Shown here: positions 35,429-44,834 of the stretch, one piece after another
Layout of the letters: each line of letters opens with the position of its first letter
How positions within the stretch are numbered: the first letter of the stretch is position 1
Assembly: GCA_023408815.1 (NCBI GenBank)
Contig: JAEYJO010000038.1
Location: 1 to 64,000 of the forward strand
From: Bacillota bacterium
GTDB lineage: Bacteria > Bacillota > Clostridia > Lachnospirales > Lachnospiraceae
Length of the DNA stretch: 64,000 nt
Direction of reading: 5' to 3'
Program-made: the position numbers and the translations under genes
Notes under the pieces: model-generated
Database searches by the model: none
What the model was told of the DNA's origin: nothing
The model's input: the letters and a program-made list of their open reading frames with translations, nothing else

Positions 35429-35851
35429 TTAGCTTTTTGACGAGTTTAATATCTTTCCGGCAAAAGCTTGTACCTCTTTTAAGTCTTCCGCATTGGGTTT
35501 GCCTTTATGCCGCATTTTAAAACTTCCCCTGCAATGAAATTCCCTCTCATCCACCGGAATGCCTTTCTCATCCAATAGCTGTCTGACCTGCTTGTATGTG
35601 GAAGGAAGCAGAGCGGCGGAGCTGAAGCTGGCTACCTTCTTAACTTTCGTATTATCCAGAGAGGCGATAAATCTCTTTATCTCGCCGTCGACACCGGCGG
35701 CATATACGGAGCTGCCAAGAAATAAAATATCCACGGGCTCTGTGATTGGCAGGCTGACGGTTTCTGCGGAAGTTTCCACCGCTTGTCCGATTGCATCTGC
35801 TAGTTTCTTTGTATTTCCGGTTTTTGAATAATAACGAATCGCAGTTGTCAT
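35429..35851 (-). CDS. Flavodoxin-family protein
   Basis: A 140-residue flavodoxin. The FMN phosphate loop is YYSKTGNTKKLAD (about 8-20), with ILFLGSSVYAAG as the next conserved segment. AAGGAGA precedes the start. First gene of the flavodoxin-reductase-thioredoxin-ohrR operon. It is shorter than typical electron-transfer flavodoxins and ends without the usual C-terminal helix extension, so a role as electron carrier to the NADPH-lacking reductase is plausible but unproven. Confidence 0.85.
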   Translation of the reverse strand: MTTAIRYYSKTGNTKKLADAIGQAVETSAETVSLPITEPVDILFLGSSVYAAGVDGEIKRFIASLDNTKVKKVASFSSAALLPSTYKQVRQLLDEKGIPVDEREFHCRGSFKMRHKGKPNAEDLKEVQAFAGKILNSSKS

Positions 35852-35908
35852 CTGAATTTCTCCTTTTTAATTTTGATTAATTAAATTGCATACAACCTTT
35901 ATGAAATA

Positions 35909-35938
35909 AATTGTACACAATTATTTTAGGCTTGTCAA
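35909..35938 (-). promoter_or_regulatory. Promoter with OhrR-like operator, redox operon
   Basis: On the minus strand, TTGACA (35938-35933) and TACAAT (35915-35910) are 17 bp apart. The dyad AATTGT-GT-ACAATT (35922-35909) covers the -10 box. It has the AATTGT/ACAAT character of known OhrR operators (TACAATT-type half sites). Binding there would block RNA polymerase, so the operon including ohrR is probably derepressed by peroxide. Confidence 0.72.
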
Positions 35939-35943
35939 TAGCT

Positions 35944-37185
35944 TTATTGCAAGGTCACAATGAATTTCGTAAAAGAATGCTCGTCGCTCTTTACGGCAAT
36001 GTGCCCTTTATGGGCCTGTGCTATAGAGGCGGCAATAGCCAGTCCCAGACCATAGCCCCCGGATTCCCGGCTCCTGGAAGCATCGCTTCTGTAAAACCTT
36101 TCAAATACTTGTTTCTGGTCTTCTTTTGGAATGCCTTTTCCGGTGTTCCCGATTTCCAGTATCTTCTTTTCACCATGCTGGGAGAGCCTGATAGAAATGC
36201 TGCCGTTGTCATCCGAGTATTTGAAAGCGTTATCCAATAAAATAGTAGTAAGCTGCTTAATACTGTTTTCGCTGCCATTGAAGAAAATATTCTCATCAAT
36301 CTCTATTTCATATTTTTTTCCATATTCATAGGCCATGCTTTCGAAGGAAAGTGCCACATTTTTCACAGCAGTACTCATGTCGAACTGGGAAAACACCATG
36401 GTTTGGTCATAGGAGTCGAGCTTGGCCAGCTCTAACAGGTTCTTGATAAGTGTGTTCATCCTCTGCGTTTGTGAGAGGATATGCTTCAGCCATTTGTTGT
36501 CCCCGATTCCAGCGGCAAGTACCTCGGCATTGGTTGTGATGATGGTAAGAGGCGTCTTAAGTTCATGGGAGGCGTCGGCGATGAACTGCTTTTGCTTCTC
36601 GAAGGTAGTCTGCACCGGCTTTACGATCCAGCGGGAAAGAATCACCACGAGGAAGAAGATGAAGAGAATACCGATGAGGCCGATATATAAGCAGGTCCAG
36701 AAGAGCCTGAGGGATATATCCTTTTCTACGGAATAGTCCATAAAGTATATTTGCGGACCGTCCTCCCTGTCTCTCGTGATATATAGATACTTGGAAAGCA
36801 CACCGCGCTCGTGTGGGTTTTCCATTACCTTGGCCGCCAGCACGCGGATGGTATCCTCTGTAATATCAGAATTTTCATTATAAAAAACATCAGTAATATT
36901 GTCTTCTGAATCATATAGAACAGAAAAGCTGCGGAAAGCGTCGAAGCCGCCGATGGGGTTCCCCGGCGGATTTTCGTTTTCTCCGGTCATTTCTTTGCGG
37001 TTTTTTACTAAAAATCCCTTGTCCTTTTCCAATGGCATATCGGCGATGCGGCAAAGCAGGGAATAGCCCTGATTGCGGCTGGACAAAGTCATGGATATAT
37101 TGATGACGCACAGAATCAATAGGAAAATAAAGCTGATGCAGGCCATGGTGACGAGAATGAACTGGTAACGCATTCGTTTGATCAT
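35944..37185 (-). CDS. Sensor histidine kinase (EnvZ/PhoR class)
   Basis: A 413-residue membrane kinase. TM1 is at about 9-31, followed by an extracellular domain of about 130 residues, TM2 near 162-184, a HisKA box ASHELKTPLT (H207) and a HATPase domain with N-box LLDNAFKYS, G1 GNTGKGIP and GGYGLGLAIAASIA. The start overlaps the regulator stop by 4 bp. The pair is divergent from the three-adaptor exporter and probably senses the exported compound or envelope damage. Confidence 0.93.
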   Translation of the reverse strand: MIKRMRYQFILVTMACISFIFLLILCVINISMTLSSRNQGYSLLCRIADMPLEKDKGFLVKNRKEMTGENENPPGNPIGGFDAFRSFSVLYDSEDNITDVFYNENSDITEDTIRVLAAKVMENPHERGVLSKYLYITRDREDGPQIYFMDYSVEKDISLRLFWTCLYIGLIGILFIFFLVVILSRWIVKPVQTTFEKQKQFIADASHELKTPLTIITTNAEVLAAGIGDNKWLKHILSQTQRMNTLIKNLLELAKLDSYDQTMVFSQFDMSTAVKNVALSFESMAYEYGKKYEIEIDENIFFNGSENSIKQLTTILLDNAFKYSDDNGSISIRLSQHGEKKILEIGNTGKGIPKEDQKQVFERFYRSDASRSRESGGYGLGLAIAASIAQAHKGHIAVKSDEHSFTKFIVTLQ

Positions 37186-37856
37186 GGCATTACCTCCAGA
37201 TAATAACCGATTCCGCGGCTCGTCTTTATCTGAACAGCAGTTCCAAGAGAATGGAGCTTCTGCCTTAAGAAGGATACGTAGACTTCAACATTGTTATATT
37301 CAGCATCGGTATCGATGCCCCACACCTTTTCTATCAATAGATCCTTGGGAATTACCTGTTTGGGACTTGCGAGAAATATTTCCATCAACTGGAATTCTTT
37401 TGCTCCCAGCTTAATGGAGTTCTTGCCGCAGGATAGCTCCATCGTTCCTTTGTTTAAAGATATATCCGCATAGGTGATGATTTCTCCGGTATAATTGCTG
37501 CCCCGTCTGGTCAGGGCCCGTATTCTTGCTAACAGCTCCGTGGTAGAGAAGGGCTTGGACAGATAGTCATCACTTCCGGCATCCAAACCGGTTACGATGT
37601 CCTGAAGCTCAGACTTGGCGGTCAAAAGAATGACGGGAGTGAATATCTGCTCCTTGCGTAAAGTTTTCAATATGGAGATGCCGTCCATGCCGGGCAGCAT
37701 AATGTCCAGCAGAATCATGTCGTAGATGCCGGAGCGCGCGTAATCAAGACCCTCAAGGCCGCTTAGTACGGAGTCTGCCATGTAGGAATTCTGGCGCAGT
37801 ATTTCGCATAAGGCGTCGGCAAGCGCTTCTTCGTCTTCTATTACCAGTAACCGCAT
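37182..37856 (-). CDS. OmpR-family response regulator
   Basis: A 224-residue regulator with a receiver (acidic pocket VIEDEE, D51 in LLDIMLPG, Lys in LSKPFS) and a C-terminal winged-helix DNA-binding domain (IKLGAKEFQLMEIF, VEVYVSFLRQKL, RGIGYYLEV). It is transcribed with the kinase downstream and away from the exporter operon. The 171-bp gap between the two contains a 10-bp inverted repeat that could be its site. Confidence 0.93.
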   Translation of the reverse strand: MRLLVIEDEEALADALCEILRQNSYMADSVLSGLEGLDYARSGIYDMILLDIMLPGMDGISILKTLRKEQIFTPVILLTAKSELQDIVTGLDAGSDDYLSKPFSTTELLARIRALTRRGSNYTGEIITYADISLNKGTMELSCGKNSIKLGAKEFQLMEIFLASPKQVIPKDLLIEKVWGIDTDAEYNNVEVYVSFLRQKLHSLGTAVQIKTSRGIGYYLEVMP

Positions 37857-37930
37857 TTTCTTGTCCTTTCCACATTTGAATGATGATTTCTATTCCGGAG
37901 CACCGGATGTAGTTATATTATAACACGAAC

Positions 37931-37979
37931 CTTAAAATAAAATTGAAAATTTTGTTTCTGGTTTCAAGGTTATTTTAAG
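37931..37979. promoter_or_regulatory. Inverted repeat between regulator and exporter operon
   Basis: CTTAAAATAA (37931-37940) and TTATTTTAAG (37970-37979) are perfect inverted arms 29 nt apart, each next to an AACC/GGTT-type tetranucleotide. The placement between divergent operons suggests a binding site for the OmpR-type regulator or a pair of promoter elements. The AT-rich composition means chance cannot be excluded. Confidence 0.4.
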
Positions 37980-38027
37980 ATTATTAAATTATTCTTATAG
38001 ATGGAAAAACAAATGCAGGAGGCACGT

Positions 38028-39866
38028 ATGAAGGAGAAGAAGAAAACGGTAAATACGGATGCGCAGGTGAAGGAGAAAATAAGCCTAAGGGATAAATGGA
38101 AGGGCATAAAAAGAAAGCAGAAGATTATTTTATCCTCATGTATACTTTTGCTTGTGGCAGCTCTTGCGGCAGGCGGGATTTATTTTTTTGTTATTAGAAA
38201 AAATACCGGAGATATGGCGGGGATCCGGCCGGATATGAATGGTTTTGGAGAAAATGTCGTTACGGCCAGCGGACTGACCAGCACGGGGATGACGGAAGAA
38301 GAATATGAGCTGGATTTCCTGGAGACGCAGCTGCTCGTGGAGGAAAGCTATCTGGCCATTGGAGATATGGTGGAAGAAGGAACGAAGGCATTTAAGATTT
38401 CCGATGAGAGCCTGATGGAGGCCAAAGAGGAGCTGAAGAATGCAGTTACCGAAACGGAGCTGGCTTATCGGCAGGGACTGATCGATTATGAGCAGAACAA
38501 GCTGGATGCGGACAGTACATATCAAACGGCAGCAGTAAATGCGAAATATGCGCAGGCGGAGTATGACAGCTCGTTGGAGCAATCGAAGGCTGATGTAGAG
38601 GATTTGAAGCAGCAGGTGGAAGATGCGCAGGAGCTCTATGACGAGTATACCGCTGTGGTGGAGACAGATTATTACTATAGTTATTATAACATCGAGGAGC
38701 TGAAGGAGGTTTACTACGACAACTTCTCCTTTTTGATGGACTTATATGAAAGATGGGATATCGAAGGCCTGAACGACCAGTACCCTAACGGTGCCAGCAG
38801 CCTGAGCGGCGCGGGCACCGGTCAGGGCTCAGATAGCGGGGATACTGCAGCCCAGAGCGATTCCAGCGCTTCCGGCGGTACAGGAGGCATGCTGAGCGGA
38901 GGGATGTCGGGCGGCGGAAAGGCCGGCAGCAGCGGTGGAAGCAGCAGCGAGGCCGATAAGCTTACTGTATATGACATGATGGATGAGCTTGTTACAGAGA
39001 ATGGTGAAGAATATGAAGAAGCGATGGACAATTATGAAAAAGACACGGCGATGGCCATTGCTTCTCTGGATCTTGCGAAGAGTAATCTGGCGACCTTGCA
39101 GGCACAGCTTCAGGAGGCGGAGTTGACATATGAGAAGCAGGTAATAACGAGCAAGGTAGATTATGATTCAACAATTGCCGATAGCGAAAATGCGGAGTCG
39201 GTATATGACACTACTGTCAAAAAACTGGATGAGAACTTGGAAGCCTTGAAGGATGACGAAGAAGAGGCGAAGGATAATCTGGAGGTGTTTGAAAATACCC
39301 TTGGGGACGGCTATTTCTACACGCAGAGCGCCGGAACAATTGTTATGAACAGAGTTCGTGAGGGCAGTTATCTCGGCACAGAGGATATTCTTCTGGCTTA
39401 CAGCGATCCGGAGACGGTTACAGTGGCGGCTTCCGTGGATCAGACAAACATTGCCTCTGTAAGTGTAGGAGACAGCGCATATGTGGTTATCAGTGAATAC
39501 GGGAACTATGAGGGCACGGTAATTTCCATCAACCCTGTATCCTCCTCCGACAGTAAATCGGCAGTAACATATACGGTTACGGTAGAGCTAAGCGGTGATA
39601 TCAGTAATCTGGAATCCAATTTGACATCCTATGTTTACCTCGGGATGAGTGAAGAGCAAATGGAACAGATGCAGGAAAGAAATGCAAGCAATGCAGACGG
39701 TGTTTCCGGAGACGGCAATTCTACAGGCGGAATGCAAAATGGTGATACGCCAAACAGTGGCGCAGATGGAACCGGCGGCACAGAGAATGCAGGCACGTCT
39801 TCAGACGTGAATACTCAGAGAATGGGGGAGAATGCACCAGGTTCAGACGGAGGTAACAAAGAATGA
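38028..39866 (+). CDS. Membrane-fusion (HlyD/MacA-like) adaptor protein 1
   Basis: About 612 residues, start 38028 behind AGGAGG. A Lys-rich N-terminus is followed by one membrane segment (about 28-48), a long coiled-coil region split by a Gly/Ser/Met-rich linker (about 270-305, GGTGGMLSGGMSGGG type), and a lipoyl/barrel region (SAGTIVMNRVREGSYLG and so on) before a low-complexity Gly/Asn/Asp tail. Adaptors of this type link an ABC exporter to the extracytoplasmic side. It is longer than standard MacA (about 370) because of inserted linkers. Its stop overlaps adaptor 2 by 4 bp. Confidence 0.82.
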   Translation: MKEKKKTVNTDAQVKEKISLRDKWKGIKRKQKIILSSCILLLVAALAAGGIYFFVIRKNTGDMAGIRPDMNGFGENVVTASGLTSTGMTEEEYELDFLETQLLVEESYLAIGDMVEEGTKAFKISDESLMEAKEELKNAVTETELAYRQGLIDYEQNKLDADSTYQTAAVNAKYAQAEYDSSLEQSKADVEDLKQQVEDAQELYDEYTAVVETDYYYSYYNIEELKEVYYDNFSFLMDLYERWDIEGLNDQYPNGASSLSGAGTGQGSDSGDTAAQSDSSASGGTGGMLSGGMSGGGKAGSSGGSSSEADKLTVYDMMDELVTENGEEYEEAMDNYEKDTAMAIASLDLAKSNLATLQAQLQEAELTYEKQVITSKVDYDSTIADSENAESVYDTTVKKLDENLEALKDDEEEAKDNLEVFENTLGDGYFYTQSAGTIVMNRVREGSYLGTEDILLAYSDPETVTVAASVDQTNIASVSVGDSAYVVISEYGNYEGTVISINPVSSSDSKSAVTYTVTVELSGDISNLESNLTSYVYLGMSEEQMEQMQERNASNADGVSGDGNSTGGMQNGDTPNSGADGTGGTENAGTSSDVNTQRMGENAPGSDGGNKE

Positions 39867-41686
39867 TCGGCAAATTAAAAGTAAAATTAAAAAATAAAAA
39901 GTTTTTGCTTAAGTTTCTCCTCACGGTCATAGTACTGACAGCGCTTATTGCTGCTTCCATTTACACAGTATTCATCAAGCCGACGCTGAGTGAGGACAGA
40001 TATATATATAAAGAAGAACAGGTGCAGAAAGGGGACTTGATTCTCGGAATCATGGAGAGCGGAAACGTAACCTTGGACGAATCCAGCATCGACTATACAC
40101 TGGAGCTTAAGGATGACGATGAAGATGAAGACGATGATGATTCGGATGACGATGATGACGATGAAGAAGAGACCATCAAATATTTAGAAATAGAGGATGT
40201 CTATGCGGTAAGCGGTCAGCATATCGAAGAAGGAGAGGCTCTTTTTAAGCTGACCGAGAAAAGTGTGGAGGCGGTGAGCAAGAGACTGAATACGCTTTAT
40301 ACCGAAGCACAAATCGCTCTTTCGGAGGCGGAGACAGAATATAAGATAGAGCTTCTTACGGCAAAAGGAACTTACGACACAAGTATGCTGGAAGCCGATA
40401 AGGCGGAGTCTACCTATAGTGCCTCCCGGTCCAGGACGCAGGAAAGCGTGAACATCCTCTCCGCAGATATAAAAGTTCTGGAAGCGGATATTGCTTATGC
40501 ACAGGAGCAGCTTGCGGATGAGGATCTTTGGGAGTCGTTAGTCGATGCACAGACAGAATATACGCAGGCGTTAAATATCTATGAGGATACGGATGCTCAT
40601 AATGCAACAGCTTATGTAAGTAATTATGCGGACTACAAGAGTGCCAAGGAACAGCTGGATACGATTCAGGGACAGATCGATGAGCTGAATCAGACAATCG
40701 AGGACAGTGAGAAGAGCATAGCTGAGAAGCAGAAGGACATGGCGGCAGCACAGAGCGGTCTGGAAGTAGAAGGACTGACCAGCAAAAGCGCCTATGATAA
40801 CGCGGTAGTGGGCGGAGAACTGGCCGAGGATATTTATAGCTACACGGTCAATTCCTTAGAAGAAGCTGTAGCATCGGCACAGGCAGATATGGATGAGGCG
40901 CAGCAGAATCTGGAAGATTTCCAGTCCTTCGTAGGAGATGACGGAATCATCTATGCAGATGGAAGCGGAGTTGTGACAAATGTGTCATATGAAGCAGGAG
41001 ATGACTTGATCAATACAGGCGCAATTTTAAGCTATGTAAAAGAAGATGCATATGCGGTAACCATCGACGTATCGGAGGAGGATGTCTCGGCCATAGCGGT
41101 AGGAGATACGGTGGATATCGTTATGACTGCTTATCCCGATGAGGTATATGAAGGAATCGTGGAATCCATAACGACCACGGCCACCTCGGATTATGCGTCC
41201 ACGATCAGCTATCCGGTAACCATTAAGATAGCGGGAGACATTTCCCTGTTGTTCGGAGGAATGACAGCGGATGTAACATTCGTCACGGATTCGGTTTCTG
41301 ATGTTTTGTACATATCCAAAAAGGCGGTGCAGGAAATCGACGGGAAGAGTTATGTCTACATGAAAGGAGCAGCAGGAAACAGAAAGCTTACAGAAGTGGA
41401 AACCGGTTTTTCCGACGGTACTAATATTGAAATCGTAAGCGGACTTTCCGAAGGAGATGTTGTTTATATAGAGAGCAAGGTAAGTGCAAGCGATGAAGAA
41501 TTGACGGAAAGCAAAACTATGGAGCAAGAAAGTTCAGGCGACGGCAATGAGCAGGAGATGTCTGGTGATGGCAGCATGCCGGATAGCGGAGATTTTTCGG
41601 GCGGCGAAGATATGCAAAACGGCGGTGACTTTCCCGGCAATGGAGGAGATATGCCTGACATGAGCGGCGGCTTTCCTGGAAATTGA
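39863..41686 (+). CDS. Membrane-fusion (HlyD/MacA-like) adaptor protein 2
   Basis: A 607-residue adaptor, with the start in an ATGA overlap. N-terminal membrane segment (about 13-33), then a lipoyl half (VQKGDLILGIMESGNV) interrupted by an almost pure Asp/Glu tract (about 76-101), followed by coiled-coil hairpins and the second lipoyl/barrel half (DGSGVVTNVSYEAGDDL). The Met/Gly/Asp-rich tail contains GGFPGN, a motif shared with the permease insert. The acid tract could bind calcium or a cationic substrate; this is speculation. One of three tandem adaptor paralogues. Confidence 0.82.
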   Translation: MIGKLKVKLKNKKFLLKFLLTVIVLTALIAASIYTVFIKPTLSEDRYIYKEEQVQKGDLILGIMESGNVTLDESSIDYTLELKDDDEDEDDDDSDDDDDDEEETIKYLEIEDVYAVSGQHIEEGEALFKLTEKSVEAVSKRLNTLYTEAQIALSEAETEYKIELLTAKGTYDTSMLEADKAESTYSASRSRTQESVNILSADIKVLEADIAYAQEQLADEDLWESLVDAQTEYTQALNIYEDTDAHNATAYVSNYADYKSAKEQLDTIQGQIDELNQTIEDSEKSIAEKQKDMAAAQSGLEVEGLTSKSAYDNAVVGGELAEDIYSYTVNSLEEAVASAQADMDEAQQNLEDFQSFVGDDGIIYADGSGVVTNVSYEAGDDLINTGAILSYVKEDAYAVTIDVSEEDVSAIAVGDTVDIVMTAYPDEVYEGIVESITTTATSDYASTISYPVTIKIAGDISLLFGGMTADVTFVTDSVSDVLYISKKAVQEIDGKSYVYMKGAAGNRKLTEVETGFSDGTNIEIVSGLSEGDVVYIESKVSASDEELTESKTMEQESSGDGNEQEMSGDGSMPDSGDFSGGEDMQNGGDFPGNGGDMPDMSGGFPGN

Positions 41687-41728
41687 TATAAAAGCTGGCG
41701 GCCGAGGCTTTAAGGCCGTGAGAAAGGC

Positions 41729-43456
41729 ATGAGGATTAGAAGAATGAAACAGAAATTGATTGCGTTCGCGAAGAAAATAAAGGCGGTATTCAGCACACTG
41801 ACCGGAAATGGAATCGTAAAATGGAAAAAGTTGTATTCCGCAGACAGAAAAAAAGCGTATGCTTTGGCAGGCATTATTTCGGCGATATTCGTGCTCTGCA
41901 TCGCCGGCCTCATAACTCTTGCTGTAATAAGCGGCAAGGATGAGGTCACATATAGAGAGGCTCAGGTAGAAAAAGGAAACCTGACGGTTGGCGTTACAGA
42001 AAGCGGAAATGTAGCTATCGGCACGTCCGAGCAGACTTTCGACCTGGATATCAGTGAGTATACGGGAAGCAGCAGCACTTTTTCATGGAACGGAAACATG
42101 GGAGGGGGCATGGGACAAATGTTCCAGAATTCCGAGGCTGCCTCCTCATCGTCCACCGGCAGAACGTTAGAGGTAGAGGCAGTGTATGTGTCGGCAGGGC
42201 AGGAGATAGAAAAAGGGACTCCTATTTTAAAGCTGACGGATGAAAGCGTAAACAGCATCAGACAGGAGCTTAAAGAGGATGCTTCCGATGCGCAGATCAC
42301 CTATGAGCAGACGTTGACTAATAAACAGAAGGTGAGTACCCAGGCGCAGGGTGACTTGGACATTAATACGGCATATGGGGCATATGCGGAATCGGAGTAT
42401 AACAATACGGTAGCTATGCTGAACGAGTCCGCAGAAAGCATTCAGGAGCAGCTTACCGAGGCGCAGGAGGATTTGGCGGAAGATACGGAGAATTTGGCAG
42501 AGATGCAGACCTTGTTAGCTGAGCAGAAAACGGTACTGGCCAATGCGGAGTATGCGAGGGACTACACTAGCAGAGAGGATAATCTGTACTGGTGGATCGT
42601 AGCGGTGAATACGGTAAGCGACACGGAGGACCTGATAGAGACACTGGAAGATGAGATAGACAGTACGGAGGAAGAAATAGCGGATTTGAATAAAAGCATT
42701 GCCTCCTTAAGTACGCAGCTTTCTCTGGCACAGAAGGAGCTGGAGGCCGGAGGCATCGAAGCAAAGGGGAATAAGGAGCTTCGGCAGTATCAATACGAAA
42801 ATGCGCAGGAAATTTATGACGTGACGGTAGGGCAGAGCAATTTTGAAGAGGAAAAGGCCAAGACGGATTACGACACCGCACAGGAGAAGTTGAATGAATT
42901 CGACAGTGTTATTCAAGAGGGTGTCATATCCTCGGAATATACCGGCGTTATCACTCAGGTTGGCATAAATGTAGGCGACAGCCTGGAGCAGGACGGCTCG
43001 ATCATTACGCTGAACGATTACGAGGAAGCGACGATAACGGTGACGGTAGATGAAGAGGATATGGAATACGCACAGACGGGCAATGCGGTAAACGTTGTAT
43101 TTACAGCCTTCCCTGATGATGTATTCAGGGGAGAGGTCACAGAAATCGGTGATGCGCAGATCAATAGCAACACGAATACTACAACCTATTCGGTTACCGT
43201 AACTATTACGGGAGATATCGAAGGCTTGTATGAAGGAATGAGTACGGAGGTTACTTTCATTACCAAGGAATCCGCAGAGGTGCTTTACATACCCAACCGG
43301 GCGGTTATCAGAGAAGGAACTGAGTCCTATGTGAAGATGAAGGATGAAAAGGGTAATATCGTAACGCGGGAAGTGACGACAGGATTCTCAGATGGCGTAC
43401 ATGTGGAAATAAAAGAAGGGCTTTCAGAGGGAGATACCATATTAATAGAAAGGTAA
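41729..43456 (+). CDS. Membrane-fusion (HlyD/MacA-like) adaptor protein 3
   Basis: A 575-residue adaptor. The membrane segment (about 46-70) is followed by the lipoyl half (VEKGNLTVGVTESGNV), a Gly/Met linker (NGNMGGGMGQMF), long coiled coils and the barrel region (YTGVITQVGINVGDSL, VTVDEEDMEYAQTGN). It lacks the acidic tract and the Gly-rich C-terminal tail of its siblings. ATG at 41744 is an alternative start. The permease gene starts 10 bp after its stop, so it is the adaptor most tightly coupled to the permease. Confidence 0.82.
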   Translation: MRIRRMKQKLIAFAKKIKAVFSTLTGNGIVKWKKLYSADRKKAYALAGIISAIFVLCIAGLITLAVISGKDEVTYREAQVEKGNLTVGVTESGNVAIGTSEQTFDLDISEYTGSSSTFSWNGNMGGGMGQMFQNSEAASSSSTGRTLEVEAVYVSAGQEIEKGTPILKLTDESVNSIRQELKEDASDAQITYEQTLTNKQKVSTQAQGDLDINTAYGAYAESEYNNTVAMLNESAESIQEQLTEAQEDLAEDTENLAEMQTLLAEQKTVLANAEYARDYTSREDNLYWWIVAVNTVSDTEDLIETLEDEIDSTEEEIADLNKSIASLSTQLSLAQKELEAGGIEAKGNKELRQYQYENAQEIYDVTVGQSNFEEEKAKTDYDTAQEKLNEFDSVIQEGVISSEYTGVITQVGINVGDSLEQDGSIITLNDYEEATITVTVDEEDMEYAQTGNAVNVVFTAFPDDVFRGEVTEIGDAQINSNTNTTTYSVTVTITGDIEGLYEGMSTEVTFITKESAEVLYIPNRAVIREGTESYVKMKDEKGNIVTREVTTGFSDGVHVEIKEGLSEGDTILIER

Positions 43457-43466
43457 GGTTAACAAC

Positions 43467-44795
43467 ATGAGATTATCGGAAATATTTAAGCTGGTCTGGC
43501 TGAATCTCTCGCAAAATAAATCGAAAGTTTTTTTGACTTCCACCGGTATCATCGTAGGTGCGGCGACGATTATGCTCGTTATCGCTATCGGCACAGGAGG
43601 CAAGATGGAAGTAGCCGAGCAATTCAAGAACCTGAATGCGGGAGCCATAGACATCTCCTATGAATACACGGACAACAGCAGCAATGGCTTCGGAGGAGGC
43701 TTTCCCGGTGGAAACATGGGAGGGGGTGTTCCCGGAGGCGGCAATATGGGTGGCGGTTTTCCAAGCGATAGAGGCAGTTTTGAAGGAGGTTTCCCCGGCA
43801 GTGAGGAACAGACGAATACCGAAAAAATTGTCTTATCCGTGTCTGACATGGAGGATTTGGAAACCTTCGTTCCCGGAATTGCAAACACCACTATTTCCTA
43901 TACGACCAAGGCTGATGTAGACGGCGGTGAGTTAGAAGAAACGACGAATTATACGATAGCGGGCGTGAAAAGCAACTATGCCGAAATCAGTAATCTGGAA
44001 CTGGCCATCGGCGATTTCCTCACCGAGGAAAACGACGAATACAAAGAGAAGTCATGCGTGTTGGGCTATAGTGTGGCAAAGGAAATATTCGGAAGCATTA
44101 TGGATGCCTATGACGCCTCCGTATACATCGACAACCGTCCCTATGTAGTGACAGGAGTGTTGTCAGAAATGGGAACGGTGGCATCGGGGATCAGCCCTGA
44201 TGAAGCGATATTCATCCCTTATGAAACGGGTATCAAATATTTGACGGGAAGCGATATCAGCCCTTCCATTACCGTGGTGGCGGAGGAAGTGAACGAGGTC
44301 GATCAAATCATTACATATGTGCAGGAAGTAATGGCGGAAAGCTACCCTAACGCGGAATTCACAATAACGGATGCGGGGAGTAAGATGGAAGCAGCATCTA
44401 AGTCCAATGAAACGCTGACACTCCTGCTTATCGCTATGGCTGTTATCGTATTTATTGTTGGAGGCATCGGCATTATGAACGTATTGTTCGTGTCGGTAAA
44501 GGAGAGGACGAATGAGATCGGTATACTGAAGGCCATCGGATGCAGTCAGAAGGATATTCTTCTGGAATTCCTCTTCGAGGCAAGCTGCATCAGCCTTATA
44601 GGCGCGGTGCTGGGAGTGCTGATTTCACTCGGCATTACACCCATTATCGAGAGTTTTTCCGTACGAGTGGAGCTGAGCCTATGGGGAGGATTGTTATCTT
44701 TAGCCTTCGGTGTGCTGACCGGAAGCATCTTTGGCTTCTATCCGGCATATAAAGCGTCGGTGCTCATTCCGGTAGTTGCGCTCAACCACGAATAA
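43467..44795 (+). CDS. MacB/FtsX-type ABC exporter permease
   Basis: A 442-residue permease with one N-terminal membrane segment (FLTSTGIIVGAATIMLVIAI), a large extracytoplasmic domain and three C-terminal segments with the FtsX core (GIGIMNVLFVSVKERTNEIG). An insert at about 70-112 is almost all Gly, Phe, Pro, Met and Asn (repeats such as GGGFPGG and NMGGG). It has no fused ATPase; that is encoded separately at 45245. With the adaptors it forms a MacAB-like mechanotransmission exporter, here in an apparent Gram-positive. Substrate unknown. Confidence 0.9.
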   Translation: MRLSEIFKLVWLNLSQNKSKVFLTSTGIIVGAATIMLVIAIGTGGKMEVAEQFKNLNAGAIDISYEYTDNSSNGFGGGFPGGNMGGGVPGGGNMGGGFPSDRGSFEGGFPGSEEQTNTEKIVLSVSDMEDLETFVPGIANTTISYTTKADVDGGELEETTNYTIAGVKSNYAEISNLELAIGDFLTEENDEYKEKSCVLGYSVAKEIFGSIMDAYDASVYIDNRPYVVTGVLSEMGTVASGISPDEAIFIPYETGIKYLTGSDISPSITVVAEEVNEVDQIITYVQEVMAESYPNAEFTITDAGSKMEAASKSNETLTLLLIAMAVIVFIVGGIGIMNVLFVSVKERTNEIGILKAIGCSQKDILLEFLFEASCISLIGAVLGVLISLGITPIIESFSVRVELSLWGGLLSLAFGVLTGSIFGFYPAYKASVLIPVVALNHE

Positions 44796-44834
44796 GACTT
44801 GTTTCACAAGTATCCAGACTTAGAAAGGAGCATA

